A stretch of 64,000 nucleotides of DNA from Sphingosinicella humi (GCF_003129465.1 NZ_QFFF01000001.1:868001-932000); one strand, 5' to 3'. Shown: positions 16,648 to 25,958, counted from the stretch's first letter. Numbers and translations: made by a program. The notes: a model not told the origin generated them from the letters alone.

Positions 16648-18894
16648 CTAGTTAAATCGATTGTCGCGCGGAAAGCCGACCGGCGGCATCCGTCCCGCCG
16701 CCCCCCGGGCGGTGCGCCAGGCCGAAAGGTCGGTTTCGGTGCGCGTGCGGCCGCTGGCGCCGCCCATGCCCCAGCTCAGCCCTTCGGCGAATTTGAAGGT
16801 TATCGCGTCCGCGAGGCCGCCGTCGCGGTAGCGCTGGAGCTGGACGCCCTGGCCCCGCGCCATCTCCGGCAGCTCCCCCATAGGGAAGACGACCATCTTA
16901 CGGTTCTCGCCGATCGCGGCGACATAATCGTCCGCTTCGGCGATAGGCCGAACCACGGCGAGGCGGGCCCCGGCGCGGACATTGACCACCTGCTTGCCCT
17001 TGCGCGTCTCAGCGATCGCGCCGGCGGTCGAGGTGACGAAGCCGCGCCCGTCCGAGGAGGCGAGCAGCAGCTTGGTGGCGGCCGAGGCCGGCAGCAGGGC
17101 GACGACATCGCCCTCTCCTTCGAGGTCGATCATCAGCCGCACCGGCTCGCCGAAACCGCGCCCGCCGGGCAGCTTGTCGGCGGCGAGCGTGTAGAAGCGG
17201 CCGTTCTGCGCCGCGAGGAGGAGCTTGTCGGTCGTCTGGGCGTGGAAGGCGAAGGCGGGGCCGTCGCCCTCCTTGAACTTCAGCGCCTCCGGATTGGCGA
17301 GATCGACATGGCCCTTCATCGCCCGGATCCAGCCGCGCTGCGACATGATGACCGTGATCGGCTCGCGCTCGATCATCGCTTCCAGCGGGATTTCCCGTGC
17401 CGGCCCGGCCTCTTCGATCAGGGTGCGGCGCCGGCCAAGGTCCGTCTCCGGCCGATAGCGATCGCGGAGCGCCGCCAAATCCTTCTTCAGGCGGGTGCGC
17501 TGCCGCGCCGGCGATTCGATCAGCTTCTCGAGCTCCGCCCGCTCCTTCTCGAGCTGGTCGCGCTCCTTGCGGATCTGCATCTCCTCCAGCTTGCGCAGGG
17601 AGCGCAGCCGCATGTTGAGGATGGCCTCGGCCTGGCGGTCGGTGAGGCCGAATTCCGCCATCATCACCGCCTTGGGCTCGTCCTCCTCGCGGATGATCTG
17701 GATGACGCGGTCGAGGTTCAAGAAGGCGATCAGATAGCCGTCGAGCAGCTCCACGCGGTCCGTGATCTTGGCCACCCGATGGGTCGAGCGCCGCACCAGC
17801 ACGTCGATCTGATGCTCCAGCCAGGCGGTCAGCACCTCCTTGAGGCTCATCACCCGCGGCGTCCTGCTGGCGTCGAGCACGTTGAGGTTGAGCGAGACGC
17901 GCACTTCCAGGTCGGTAAGCCGGAATAGACTGTCCATCAGCAGCTGGGGATCGACCGTGCGGCTTCGCGGCTCCAGCACGATGCGGATCGCTTCGTCCGA
18001 TTCGTCGCGGACGTCGGCCAGGATCGGCAGCTTCTTGTCGGCGATCAGCGCCGCGATCTGCTCGATCAGCTTGCCCTTCTGCACCTGATACGGAATTTCG
18101 GAGATGACCGCGGTCCAGGTGCCGCGCCCCTGATCCTCGGTCTCCCATTTGGCGCGGACGCGGAAGGCGCCCTTGCCGGTCGCATAGGCGTGGGCGATCG
18201 CCTCCGGCCCATCGACGATGACGCCGCCGGTGGGGAAGTCCGGGCCGGCGACGAAATCCATCAGTGCGGAATCTTCGGCCTTGGGATTGTCGATGAGGTG
18301 GGTGGCCGCGTCGATCACTTCGGCGACATTGTGCGGCGGGATCGAGGTCGCCATGCCGACGGCGATGCCGCTGGCGCCGTTGGCGAGGAGATTCGGGAAC
18401 AGACCGGGGAAGACCTCGGGCTCCTCTTCCTCGCCATTATAGGTCGGGCGATAGTCGACCGTACCTTCGTCGAGGCCGGCCATCAGCTCGTTCGCCGCCG
18501 CCGTCAGCCGCGCCTCGGTGTAGCGCATCGCCGCGGCGTTATCGCCGTCGACATTGCCGAAATTGCCCTGCCCGTCGACGAGCGGGTAACGCAGCGAGAA
18601 AGGCTGGGCGAGGCGGACCATGGCGTCGTAGATCGATTGGTCGCCATGCGGGTGATATTTGCCCATCACGTCGCCGACGACACGCGCGCATTTCTTGTAC
18701 CCCGCTGCCGGATCGAGCCGCAGCAGCCGCATCCCCCACAAGAGTCGCCGATGGACCGGCTTCAGGCCGTCACGGACATCGGGAAGCGAGCGCGCTGTGA
18801 TCGTGGACAGCGCATAGACGAGATAACGCTGCGACAGCGCATCGTCGAAGGGGGCATCGACAATCTGATCGAATTCATCGGTATGTTCGGACAT
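16648..18894 (-). CDS. parC: DNA topoisomerase IV subunit A
   Basis: A 748-residue type IIA topoisomerase subunit that works with ParE to separate linked daughter chromosomes. The N-terminus ([20 protein letters not shown]) and the breakage-reunion motif [10 protein letters not shown] with the DNA-linking Tyr125 are clear. ParC, not GyrA, is indicated by the [12 protein letters not shown] form and by the C-terminal beta-propeller, in which no GyrA-box is evident. In the quinolone pocket [10 protein letters not shown] the residue matching E. coli Ser80 is Gln86 and that matching Glu84 is Asp90. The gene is monocistronic in appearance. Confidence 0.95.
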   Translation of the reverse strand: MSEHTDEFDQIVDAPFDDALSQRYLVYALSTITARSLPDVRDGLKPVHRRLLWGMRLLRLDPAAGYKKCARVVGDVMGKYHPHGDQSIYDAMVRLAQPFSLRYPLVDGQGNFGNVDGDNAAAMRYTEARLTAAANELMAGLDEGTVDYRPTYNGEEEEPEVFPGLFPNLLANGASGIAVGMATSIPPHNVAEVIDAATHLIDNPKAEDSALMDFVAGPDFPTGGVIVDGPEAIAHAYATGKGAFRVRAKWETEDQGRGTWTAVISEIPYQVQKGKLIEQIAALIADKKLPILADVRDESDEAIRIVLEPRSRTVDPQLLMDSLFRLTDLEVRVSLNLNVLDASRTPRVMSLKEVLTAWLEHQIDVLVRRSTHRVAKITDRVELLDGYLIAFLNLDRVIQIIREEDEPKAVMMAEFGLTDRQAEAILNMRLRSLRKLEEMQIRKERDQLEKERAELEKLIESPARQRTRLKKDLAALRDRYRPETDLGRRRTLIEEAGPAREIPLEAMIEREPITVIMSQRGWIRAMKGHVDLANPEALKFKEGDGPAFAFHAQTTDKLLLAAQNGRFYTLAADKLPGGRGFGEPVRLMIDLEGEGDVVALLPASAATKLLLASSDGRGFVTSTAGAIAETRKGKQVVNVRAGARLAVVRPIAEADDYVAAIGENRKMVVFPMGELPEMARGQGVQLQRYRDGGLADAITFKFAEGLSWGMGGASGRTRTETDLSAWRTARGAAGRMPPVGFPRDNRFN

Positions 18895-18991
18895 GGGCGA
18901 GCGATAGCAGCGGCCGGGAAACGACGCGAGCCGCTATTGCAACGCGGCAGGCTATGGCTAGGTTCGACGCCGGGATCGAGGGGGATAATCG

Positions 18992-19906
18992 ATGCGCCGT
19001 CAGCTACTCGTTACTGCCCTGCTGGTCGCGGCCGGCTGTTCGGAAGGGGGGCAGGAAACGGCCTCTAACGTCCGTAGCTACGACGTCGCCGAAGAACCGC
19101 CCCCACCGATGGAGCCGCCAGCGCCTGGTTCGCGAGAGGCCGGCACCGCGGTGCAGGTGGCAATGCCGCAGATCGCCTACACCTACAGCTACAGCTTCCG
19201 CCTTCCCTCTGACGGCGTCGCGAGCGTCCAGGAAAGGCATCTGAAGCTCTGTGAATCGCTCGGTTCCGCGCGCTGCCGCGTGGTCGACATGTCTCGCAGC
19301 TCGGGCAGCGGCGATTATGTGCAAGGCGCGCTGAAGCTCCAGGTGTCCTCCTCCATCGCCCGCGCCTTCGGCGACCGGCTCGTCAATGCGGCGGCCGAGG
19401 GCGGCGGCGAGACGATCGATCGCGGCATTTCCGCAGAGGATCTGTCGAAGCAGATCGTGGATACGGCGGCCCGAATCCGAACCAAGGAAGCGCTGGTCGA
19501 GCGCCTCACCGCCCTCCTCCAGACGCGGAGCGGCAACATCGAGCAAGCGGTCGAGGCGGAACGCGCGATCAACGCCGCGCAGGAAGAACTCGAGAAAGCG
19601 CGTGCCTGGCTTCTCGAAATGCGCGGTCGCGTGGCCATGTCGACCTTCGACATCGGCTATACGAGCGCCGCTCCGCTTGCGGGCGGGGTAAGCGATCCCC
19701 TGCGGGATGCGATGGGCAGCGTCGGCGACATGTTCGGACGTAGCCTCGCGCTCATCATAACACTCATCGCAACGCTGCTTCCCTGGGCGCTGCTAGGTCT
19801 TCTGGCCTGGGGGGTGATTTTCCTGATCCGCCGTCGGATTGGAACTGAGTCGCCCAATCAACAGGTGGAGGAATCGCTTCCGGTTTCCGAGAATCCGGCC
19901 GCCTGA
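18992..19906 (+). CDS. DUF4349 domain lipoprotein
   Basis: A 304-residue envelope protein. It opens with a lipoprotein signal (LLVTALLVAAGCSEGG; Cys16). A Pro-rich stretch follows, then the DUF4349 region with a long predicted coiled coil (about 150-215: IVDTAARIRTKEALVERL, AINAAQEELEKARAWLLEM) and the family phrase VAMSTFDIGYTS. A strong C-terminal membrane helix (SLALIITLIATLLPWALLGLLAWG) ends in RRRIG. The role is unknown. The ATG at 18992 follows gaggggg. Its TGA stop is back-to-back with that of the LysR gene (TGATCA). Confidence 0.84.
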   Translation: MRRQLLVTALLVAAGCSEGGQETASNVRSYDVAEEPPPPMEPPAPGSREAGTAVQVAMPQIAYTYSYSFRLPSDGVASVQERHLKLCESLGSARCRVVDMSRSSGSGDYVQGALKLQVSSSIARAFGDRLVNAAAEGGGETIDRGISAEDLSKQIVDTAARIRTKEALVERLTALLQTRSGNIEQAVEAERAINAAQEELEKARAWLLEMRGRVAMSTFDIGYTSAAPLAGGVSDPLRDAMGSVGDMFGRSLALIITLIATLLPWALLGLLAWGVIFLIRRRIGTESPNQQVEESLPVSENPAA

Positions 19907-20839
19907 TCAGCTCATGCCCTGGTCCGGCGGCGGGGCGCTGGCGGCGAGTTGCTTCAGGTCGCGCGCGACTTCGGCCATCAGCCATTCGCGGAAGCGCCTG
20001 ATCTTGGGGACCAGCCGCCGGTGCTCGGCGTAGACCAGCCAATATCCCCAGCCACGCGAGGACACCTGGCCGAACGGCCGGACCAGCCGCCCTTCCGCGA
20101 TGTCGTTGCGCCAGAAGAAGGGGGTGAGCATCGCCATCCCCTGCCCCGCCATGGCGGCGAACCCCTCATGCGCCTGATAGCCGAGACGCACGCCCGGCCG
20201 GGGCGGCCGCTCCGCGACGTCGATCCCGGCCTCGCGCAGCCAGTGCGCCCACCAGGGATCCTCCGGGCCGATCAGCGGGATGTCGAGCAATTCCTTCGGC
20301 TTCAGCGAGCCGCCGTGGCGCTCCAGGAATTCCGGGCTGCACATGGGCGTGAAGTCGACGCGGAAGAGCAGTTCGGAGGTAAGGCCGGGCCAGTCGCCCT
20401 GCCCGGTGCGCACCCCGACGTCCACTTCCGACCCGGCGAAGTCGACGATGGCGTCGTCGGTCAGCATCCGGACGGCCATTTCCGGATTGGTCATCTGGAA
20501 GGCGCCCAGCCGCCAGGCGAACCAGGTATTGGCGAAGGTGTAGGAAGTGGTGACCGTCAGCGTGCCCTCATCCTCCGCCCTCAGCGCCGAGAAAGCCGCG
20601 TCGAGCACGTCGAAGGCACGCGATGTCTCGCCGGCAGTGCGGCGGCCGGCATCCGTCAGCACCACCTTCTTCTTCTCGCGCCGGAAGAGGGCGACGCCAA
20701 GTCGTTCTTCCAACAAGCGAATTTGATAACTGACCGCTGCCTGGGTCATGCCGAGCTCGGCCGCCGCCTTGGTGAAATTCTCGTGGCGAGCGGCGGCCTC
20801 GAAGACCCTCACGGCTGGCAAGGACGGGATGTGGCGCAT
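19907..20839 (-). CDS. LysR-type transcriptional regulator (GcvA-like)
   Basis: A 310-residue LysR protein. The winged helix is at residues 5-62 (FEAAARHENFTKAAAELGMTQ, AVSYQIRLLEERLGVALFRR); the rest is the ligand-binding domain. The start LPSLPAVRVFEAAARH-like form and the ending region resemble GcvA/AmpR-type members. The effector is unknown. The 122-base gap to the next rightward gene (20962) is a plausible divergent control region. The small proteins at 20962 and 21215 are its nearest candidate targets. Confidence 0.92.
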   Translation of the reverse strand: MRHIPSLPAVRVFEAAARHENFTKAAAELGMTQAAVSYQIRLLEERLGVALFRREKKKVVLTDAGRRTAGETSRAFDVLDAAFSALRAEDEGTLTVTTSYTFANTWFAWRLGAFQMTNPEMAVRMLTDDAIVDFAGSEVDVGVRTGQGDWPGLTSELLFRVDFTPMCSPEFLERHGGSLKPKELLDIPLIGPEDPWWAHWLREAGIDVAERPPRPGVRLGYQAHEGFAAMAGQGMAMLTPFFWRNDIAEGRLVRPFGQVSSRGWGYWLVYAEHRRLVPKIRRFREWLMAEVARDLKQLAASAPPPDQGMS

Positions 20840-20961
20840 GCCGAATATGATAAGCCCTCCTTATCGAAACTGTCGAGCCTTTAGTTGGCGCCAGGAGCCG
20901 ACTTCCTCCATCTCACGACTGTGCCCGGGACTACCGGCACGGACCAGGAAGGAGCCACAAG

Positions 20962-21123
20962 ATGCACGAGCCCTATGACAGCCAGGCCTGGGCCGATCAT
21001 GGCCACGAGCTCAGCGCCGCCATCGACCGGGTCTTCGCCAAGGCCGGCGAGGCGTTCCGGAAATTGCGCGACATCGAATTCGACGCGCCGTGGCGGAAAC
21101 CCTCGTCTACAGCCGGTCGCTAA
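20962..21123 (+). CDS. Very small protein (53 aa), divergent from LysR
   Basis: Below normal gene-caller length but with a strong ribosome site (aggaaggagccacaag) 5-10 bases before the ATG. The product starts MHEPYDSQAWADHG and continues as a charged amphipathic helix (ELSAAIDRVFAKAGEAFRKLRDIEF). No Cys, no membrane helix. I do not recognise the family. The good translation start and the position next to a divergent LysR gene support that it is real. Confidence 0.6.
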   Translation: MHEPYDSQAWADHGHELSAAIDRVFAKAGEAFRKLRDIEFDAPWRKPSSTAGR

Positions 21124-21214
21124 GACGGCCTGAAGGCTGCTCCCCGGCTCAGCTGGGCCCAGACCAGAACAAGCGGAGCTCCGGCACCCGCCGGAGCATA
21201 GAAGGAGTTTGGAG

Positions 21215-21397
21215 ATGAACAGGATCAATGCCGAGTTCGCCGGCCTCGCTCTCCTGGCCGCGATCGCCAGCGTGGCAGGGACGCTCGCTTCGACCGGAGC
21301 GTCCCTCTACGCCACCACTTTCCAACCGGAGATCGGCCATGCGGCGCTTACGCCCCAGGGCGCCGACGTCCTCAAGGTCCGCTACGGATTATCCTGA
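21215..21397 (+). CDS. Small hypothetical protein with hydrophobic N-terminus (60 aa)
   Basis: The ATG at 21215 follows gaaggagtttggag. The product has an N-terminal hydrophobic stretch (FAGLALLAAIASVAGTLASTGASLYA) that could be a signal peptide or one membrane helix, then a short polar end. No known family. A small hairpin (gctccggc/gccggagc) lies just upstream, at about 21178-21197. The three-base earlier TTG in frame is less likely because it has no ribosome site. Confidence 0.5.
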   Translation: MNRINAEFAGLALLAAIASVAGTLASTGASLYATTFQPEIGHAALTPQGADVLKVRYGLS

Positions 21398-21501
21398 TGC
21401 GACCGACGAGGCTGGGCCGATCCACCGCCGAGCGAGCGCCGTCCGCCCACCGCGGCGCTCGCTCATTCCTTTCAAGAGCCTGCGCATGAATGATATCCTA
21501 G

Positions 21502-21577
21502 CGTCATTGCGAGCGGAGCGACGCAATCCAGTCGGCGCTGGCTGGATTGCTTCGTCGCTACGCTCCTTGCAATGACG
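21502..21577. repeat. Palindromic intergenic repeat, type A, copy 2
   Basis: cgtcattgcgagcggagcg at the left is matched by the inverted cgctccttgcaatgacg at the right, with acgcaatccag and ctggattgc inside and a short loop. This is the same element as at 2955-3029, in better condition. It ends five bases before the stop of the SnoaL-like gene, so it may also act as a hairpin at that gene's 3' end. Confidence 0.85.
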
Positions 21578-21582
21578 TGCAA

Positions 21583-22020
21583 TCAGGCGAACAACTCCGA
21601 CGGTAGCGTCACGCCCTCACGCTCATCGTCCCAGATGACGTGCATGATCCACCAGCGCGCGCCGTCGTCGAATAGCTGGATCATGTTCATACCCCGCTTC
21701 AGCATCCGCCCGCCCTCCGGCCGGTCATAGGCCTCATAAGCTGAGAAGATCTGCGCGATATTGCCGAAGCGGACCATGCGCCGGGCGATCTCATGCTCGT
21801 AGAAATCCATGCTCGCGAGCAGCGGCGCCGTCGCCTCGCGATAGCCGTCGACGGAAAAGGAAAAGGCCACCGGCCGCCCCGCCTCGTCGAGCTTTGTCCG
21901 GACCAGGCGCGCGTCCGGATGAAATAGCGGCTTCGCCCCCTCCCAATCCTGCCCGCCGGCGGGCCCCGAGATGGTGGCGTAGAAGGCGCCGATCAGCTGG
22001 TCGATATCGTGAAAGCCCAT
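21583..22020 (-). CDS. SnoaL/NTF2-like protein
   Basis: A 145-residue protein with the cone-shaped NTF2 pattern: DIDQLIGAFYATISG, LFHPDARLVRT, FEHEIARRMVRFGNIAQIFSAYE-like central strand and RWWIMHVIWDDER at the end. Such proteins may be enzymes or binding proteins; the substrate is unknown. The start is set at the second ATG (22020, MGFHD), because a GGAG site lies 9 bases before it; the first ATG (22035) has no ribosome site. It is a single gene. Confidence 0.75.
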   Translation of the reverse strand: MGFHDIDQLIGAFYATISGPAGGQDWEGAKPLFHPDARLVRTKLDEAGRPVAFSFSVDGYREATAPLLASMDFYEHEIARRMVRFGNIAQIFSAYEAYDRPEGGRMLKRGMNMIQLFDDGARWWIMHVIWDDEREGVTLPSELFA

Positions 22021-22217
22021 GACTTTTTGCTCCATTCAATCAGCGCCTCGTCAGCGGCGGCTCGACGACTGTTGCGCTAAAATCGCAGCGAGTTCCAATC
22101 CCTATCCGAATGTTTCGGCGCCAGATTGACAGGTCTAGGCACCTGTGCAGAAGCTTCTTCTTCATTCTAGGGAATTATCCCGAATATCCACGCACTTCCG
22201 TCGAGAGGACGAACGCA

Positions 22218-23711
22218 ATGCGACCTGGCGCGGTTTTTCCCGTGCTGTTGTTGCTGACCGCATGTGGCGGCAGCGGTAGCAGCAGCACGCCGACTCCTTC
22301 ACAGCCCAATCAGGCGCCAAGCTTCACCTCGCCGACCGCCGTCAGCGTCACCGAGAATAGGAGAGACGCCTATCGGGCTGTCGCCAACGATCCGGAAAAG
22401 GGCTCTCTCACCTATTCGATTTCGGGTGGCGCGGACGCTGCGCGCTTTTCCCTTTCGTCCGCAGGATTGCTCAGCTTCTTGATCTCGCCGAGTTTCGAGA
22501 CGCCGGAGGATGCCGACGGAGATAATGTCTACGTCGTCCAGCTGAGCGTGAGCGATGGTCAATTGAGCGACACTATAACCGTCCAGATTACCGTCACCGA
22601 CACCCGCGAGGGCATTCAGGTGCGGCGGGTGGGTGCGGGCTTCGACCAGCCGCTGTACGTAGCACCGATTCCTGGCGACACGCGTGTGTTTGTCCTTGAA
22701 AAAGGCGGGAACATAATGATCCTTGATCCCTCCACAGGATCGAAGGGTCTATTCGCCGCAGTAAGCGACATTTCGACCGATGGGGAGCGTGGGCTGCTGG
22801 GGCTGGCGGCATCGCCCACCTTCCAGACCGACGATACTCTGTTTGTCTTCGTGACGAACACCGAAGGCGATCTCCAAATACGCACTTACCATCGCGGGCT
22901 CGATGGGCGTGGTTACCAGTCCACCATCGCGCCGGTGGTGCTACAGATCGAGCATAGCGAGTTCAGCAATAACAATGGTGGCTGGCTCGGTTTCGGCCCT
23001 GATGGCGATCTTTATATCGCGACGGGAGATGGCGGCGGAGACGGTGATCCTCGCAACAATGCGCAGGACCCATTTTCGCTCTTGGGTAAGATCCTGCGCC
23101 TCACGCGAAACCCCGATCCGTATGCGGGCGCGGCTCCCGTGTTCTGGATTCCGTCGCCAGATAATCCGTTCGCCAATGGCGGAGGGGCCCCGGAAGTCTT
23201 CGCTTACGGCCTACGCAATCCGTTCCGCGCCTCTTTCCATAACGGGGAATTGCTTATCGGCGACGTTGGCCAGGACATGGTCGAGGAGGTTGACCTCCTG
23301 AGGCCCAAGGATGCCGGCGCCAATTTCGGCTGGCCATTTCGAGAAGGAACGCGCGCGTTTCGCGGCAATCCGCCCACCGGACTGGTCGATCCTGTCACCC
23401 AATATCTGCACGGCGCCGGCCCAAAAGAAGGCGGGTCGATCACGGGCGGCTACGTCTATCGGGGCCCGGTAGATTCGCTCGTAGGCCACTATGTCTTCGG
23501 CGACTTCGTCAGCGGGAACATCTGGACCGTTACCACAGGCCTGCTGCGTCCAGGCGAGGTCCTGGCGTCGAACCGGTATGAGCTGCGAAACTCCGACTTT
23601 ACCCCCGATCGCGGAAGCATAGACCGACTCGTGTCGTTCGGAGAGGATGCAGTGGAAAACCTTTACATCGTTGATTTCGATGTCGAGATATTCATCGTCG
23701 GCAAGTCGTGA
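22218..23711 (+). CDS. PQQ-type glucose/sorbosone dehydrogenase lipoprotein with cadherin-like domain
   Basis: A 497-residue predicted lipoprotein (LLLLTACGGSGSS, Cys about 15). Residues about 30-130 are a cadherin-like domain (TAVSVTENRRD..., GLLSFLISPSFETPEDADGDNVYVVQLSVSDG). The rest is a six-bladed propeller of the GSDH family, with HSEFSNNNGGWLGFGPDGDLYIATGDGG, FAYGLRNPFRASF and IGDVGQDMVEEVDL. The family includes soluble PQQ-dependent sugar dehydrogenases, but several members bind no PQQ. The ATG at 22218 follows gagaggac. The stop overlaps the next gene (GTGA), so both are co-translated. Confidence 0.87.
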   Translation: MRPGAVFPVLLLLTACGGSGSSSTPTPSQPNQAPSFTSPTAVSVTENRRDAYRAVANDPEKGSLTYSISGGADAARFSLSSAGLLSFLISPSFETPEDADGDNVYVVQLSVSDGQLSDTITVQITVTDTREGIQVRRVGAGFDQPLYVAPIPGDTRVFVLEKGGNIMILDPSTGSKGLFAAVSDISTDGERGLLGLAASPTFQTDDTLFVFVTNTEGDLQIRTYHRGLDGRGYQSTIAPVVLQIEHSEFSNNNGGWLGFGPDGDLYIATGDGGGDGDPRNNAQDPFSLLGKILRLTRNPDPYAGAAPVFWIPSPDNPFANGGGAPEVFAYGLRNPFRASFHNGELLIGDVGQDMVEEVDLLRPKDAGANFGWPFREGTRAFRGNPPTGLVDPVTQYLHGAGPKEGGSITGGYVYRGPVDSLVGHYVFGDFVSGNIWTVTTGLLRPGEVLASNRYELRNSDFTPDRGSIDRLVSFGEDAVENLYIVDFDVEIFIVGKS

Positions 23712-24649
23712 TACGCAGCCTGACGCTCCTATCGCTTCTCTGGATGGCGGGTTGCACAATGCCACATGAGACCATGAATGCGTCAACCGACGCCCGGAGC
23801 CGTTTGCTGGAATGGCCCGATCTCCTGGAGCGCCCGCGGCCAGAGGAGAATGCGACGATCCGCTATGGCGACGACCCTTATCAGACAGTCGATCTGTGGC
23901 TCCCCGAAGGCGACGGTCCGCATCCGACGGTGCTGATGGTTCATGGCGGCTGCTGGACGACCGGGATTGCCGACCGCACCATCATGAACTGGATCGCCGA
24001 TGACCTGCGTTCGCGCGGCATCGCCGTGTGGAATATCGACTATCGCGGCGTCGATCGACCGGGAGGCGGCTATCCCGGCACCTTCCTCGACGCGGGCGCC
24101 GCGACCGATGCGTTGGAGGCGAACGCCGAACGCTACAATCTCGACATCTCCCCCTTGGTCGCCACCGGGCATTCGGCGGGCGGGCACCTGGCGCTGTGGC
24201 TGGCCGGCCGGTCGCGTCTTCCGGAGGATAGTCCGCTTCGAACGGCTGACCCCGTCAGGATCGATACCGTGGTGAGCCTTGGCGGCCTCCCCGACCTGGA
24301 GGAGGCGGCGCGGCCGCCGGGGAGCGGTTGCGGAACCGAGGTGGTCGAAAGGCTGACCGGCGGCCGCTTCGAGGACACGTCGGTGCCGCGTCTCGCCCCA
24401 CTGGGAGCGGACCAGGTGCTGATCAACGGGCTCCAGGACAAGATCATCCCCACCGCCTATGCGGAAGGCTATGCCGCGCCGATGCGCGCGGCCGGGGACA
24501 AGGTGACGGTGCGGATGATCGACGACACCGGACATGTCGAGCTGGTCGCACCGGAGACCAAGGCCTGGGCGGCGGCGGTGGAGGAAATCCAACGCGCCCT
24601 TCGTCATCCCGGCAAAAGCCGGGATCCAAGCACAGGGAGCTCGGATTGA
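23708..24649 (+). CDS. Alpha/beta hydrolase, candidate kynurenine formamidase (lipoprotein signal)
   Basis: A 313-residue hydrolase of the BD-FAE/arylformamidase-like group: HGGCW oxyanion loop near residue 80, nucleophile GHSAGGH near 155, Asp in INGLQDKIIP and His in DTGHVEL. The next gene is kynureninase, so a role as N-formylkynurenine formamidase is likely by context. Oddly, it begins with a lipobox (SLLWMAGCTM), which would place it outside the cytoplasm. The GTG start overlaps the sugar-dehydrogenase stop. About the last 15 residues (RHPGKSRDPSTGSSD region) are encoded by the repeat at 24602-24709. Confidence 0.8.
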   Translation: MIRSLTLLSLLWMAGCTMPHETMNASTDARSRLLEWPDLLERPRPEENATIRYGDDPYQTVDLWLPEGDGPHPTVLMVHGGCWTTGIADRTIMNWIADDLRSRGIAVWNIDYRGVDRPGGGYPGTFLDAGAATDALEANAERYNLDISPLVATGHSAGGHLALWLAGRSRLPEDSPLRTADPVRIDTVVSLGGLPDLEEAARPPGSGCGTEVVERLTGGRFEDTSVPRLAPLGADQVLINGLQDKIIPTAYAEGYAAPMRAAGDKVTVRMIDDTGHVELVAPETKAWAAAVEEIQRALRHPGKSRDPSTGSSD

Positions 24650-24709
24650 TGCAGCGGGATATTCGCTCGAGGACTGAGTTCTTGGGTCCCGGCATTCGCC
24701 GGGATGACG
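24602..24709. repeat. Palindromic intergenic repeat, type B
   Basis: About 108 bases. The left arm starts cgtcatcccggcaaaagcc and reads on to gggatccaag; the right arm is its inverted copy (cttgggtcccggcattcgcc, gggatgacg). About 26 of 29 bases match. The left part lies in the coding frame of the hydrolase and supplies its stop at 24647-24649. The right arm ends 16 bases before kynU. Confidence 0.85.
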
Positions 24710-24725
24710 CGGAGGCTGAGCGGCG

Positions 24726-25958
24726 ATGATCACCCTCGAGCAGGTCCGTGCCCTTGACGCCGCCGATCCGCTGCGCGCCTGTCGTGAGCGCTTCGCCCTT
24801 CCCGAGGGGCTCGTCTATCTCGACGGCAATTCGCTCGGCGCGCTTCCCAGGGCCGCCGTCGAGCGGCAGCGCCAGGTGGTCGAGCGGGAATGGGGCCGCG
24901 ATCTCATCCGCAGCTGGAACAGCCATGACTGGATCGGCGCGCCGCAACGGGTTGGAGCCAAGATCGCGCCGCTGATCGGCGCCAAGCCTCACGAGGTGAT
25001 CGTCGCCGACTCCGTGTCGGTGAACCTGTTCAAGCTGATCACCGCCGCGGCCGCCTTGTCGCCGAAGCGCCCGCTGCTGCTGTCCGAACCCGGCAATTTC
25101 CACACCGACCTCCACGTCGCCAGCGGCGCCACCGAGCTGGTGCCCAACCTCAGGCTGGAAACGGTCGAGCGCGGGCGGATCGAGGAGGCGCTGGGGCCGG
25201 ACACGAACCTGCTGCTGCTGACGCACGTGCATTACAAGACCGGGGAGCGCTTCGACATGGCGCGCGTCACGGCCCGGGCCAAGGATTCCGGCGCCCTCAC
25301 CCTCTGGGATTTGAGCCACAGCGTCGGCGCGGTGCCGCTTCAGCTCAATCGGGACGGAGCTGAGCTCGCCGTCGGCTGCGGCTACAAATATCTGAACGGC
25401 GGCCCCGGCGCGCCGGCCTTCCTCTACGTTGCCGAGCATCTGCAGGAGCGGCTGATGCCCGTCTTGCGCGGCTGGATGGGCCATGCCGCGCCCTTTGCCT
25501 TCACCGACGAGTACGTCCCCGCCCCCGGCATCGCTCGCTTCCTTGCCGGCACGCCGCCGATGCTGAGCCTGCTGGCGCTGGAGAGCGGCGTCGAGAGCTT
25601 CGAAGGCGTCGACATGGAGACGGCCTGGGCCAAGTCGACGGCCCTGTTCGATCTCTTCGCCGCCCTCGTCGAACAGCGCTGCGCCGGCCACGGCCTCGAC
25701 TGCGTCAGCCCGCGCGACCCCGGCGCGCGCGGCAGCCACATCTCCTACCGTCACCCCCACGCCTTCGAAATCTGCCAGGCGCTGATCGAAGCGGAGGTGA
25801 TCGGCGACTTCCGGGCACCCGACGTCGTCCGCTTCGGGCTCACCCCGCTCTATCTCGGCTACGAGGACATCTGGACCGCCATCGACCGGCTGGTCGACAT
25901 CCTCGAAAGCGGCCGCTGGCGCGAGCCTCGGTTCGCGGTCAGAGGCAAGGTGACGTGA
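24726..25958 (+). CDS. kynU: Kynureninase
   Basis: A 410-residue PLP enzyme of normal length that cleaves kynurenine to anthranilate and alanine in tryptophan degradation. Diagnostic blocks are VYLDGNSLGALP, SWNSHDWIG, LTHVHYKTGERFDM, LWDLSHSVGAVP and the PLP-binding Lys221 in GCGYKYLNGGPGAP. These match kynureninase more closely than other class V aminotransferases. It follows the putative formamidase. The upstream enzyme, tryptophan 2,3-dioxygenase, is not in the window. Confidence 0.95.
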   Translation: MITLEQVRALDAADPLRACRERFALPEGLVYLDGNSLGALPRAAVERQRQVVEREWGRDLIRSWNSHDWIGAPQRVGAKIAPLIGAKPHEVIVADSVSVNLFKLITAAAALSPKRPLLLSEPGNFHTDLHVASGATELVPNLRLETVERGRIEEALGPDTNLLLLTHVHYKTGERFDMARVTARAKDSGALTLWDLSHSVGAVPLQLNRDGAELAVGCGYKYLNGGPGAPAFLYVAEHLQERLMPVLRGWMGHAAPFAFTDEYVPAPGIARFLAGTPPMLSLLALESGVESFEGVDMETAWAKSTALFDLFAALVEQRCAGHGLDCVSPRDPGARGSHISYRHPHAFEICQALIEAEVIGDFRAPDVVRFGLTPLYLGYEDIWTAIDRLVDILESGRWREPRFAVRGKVT

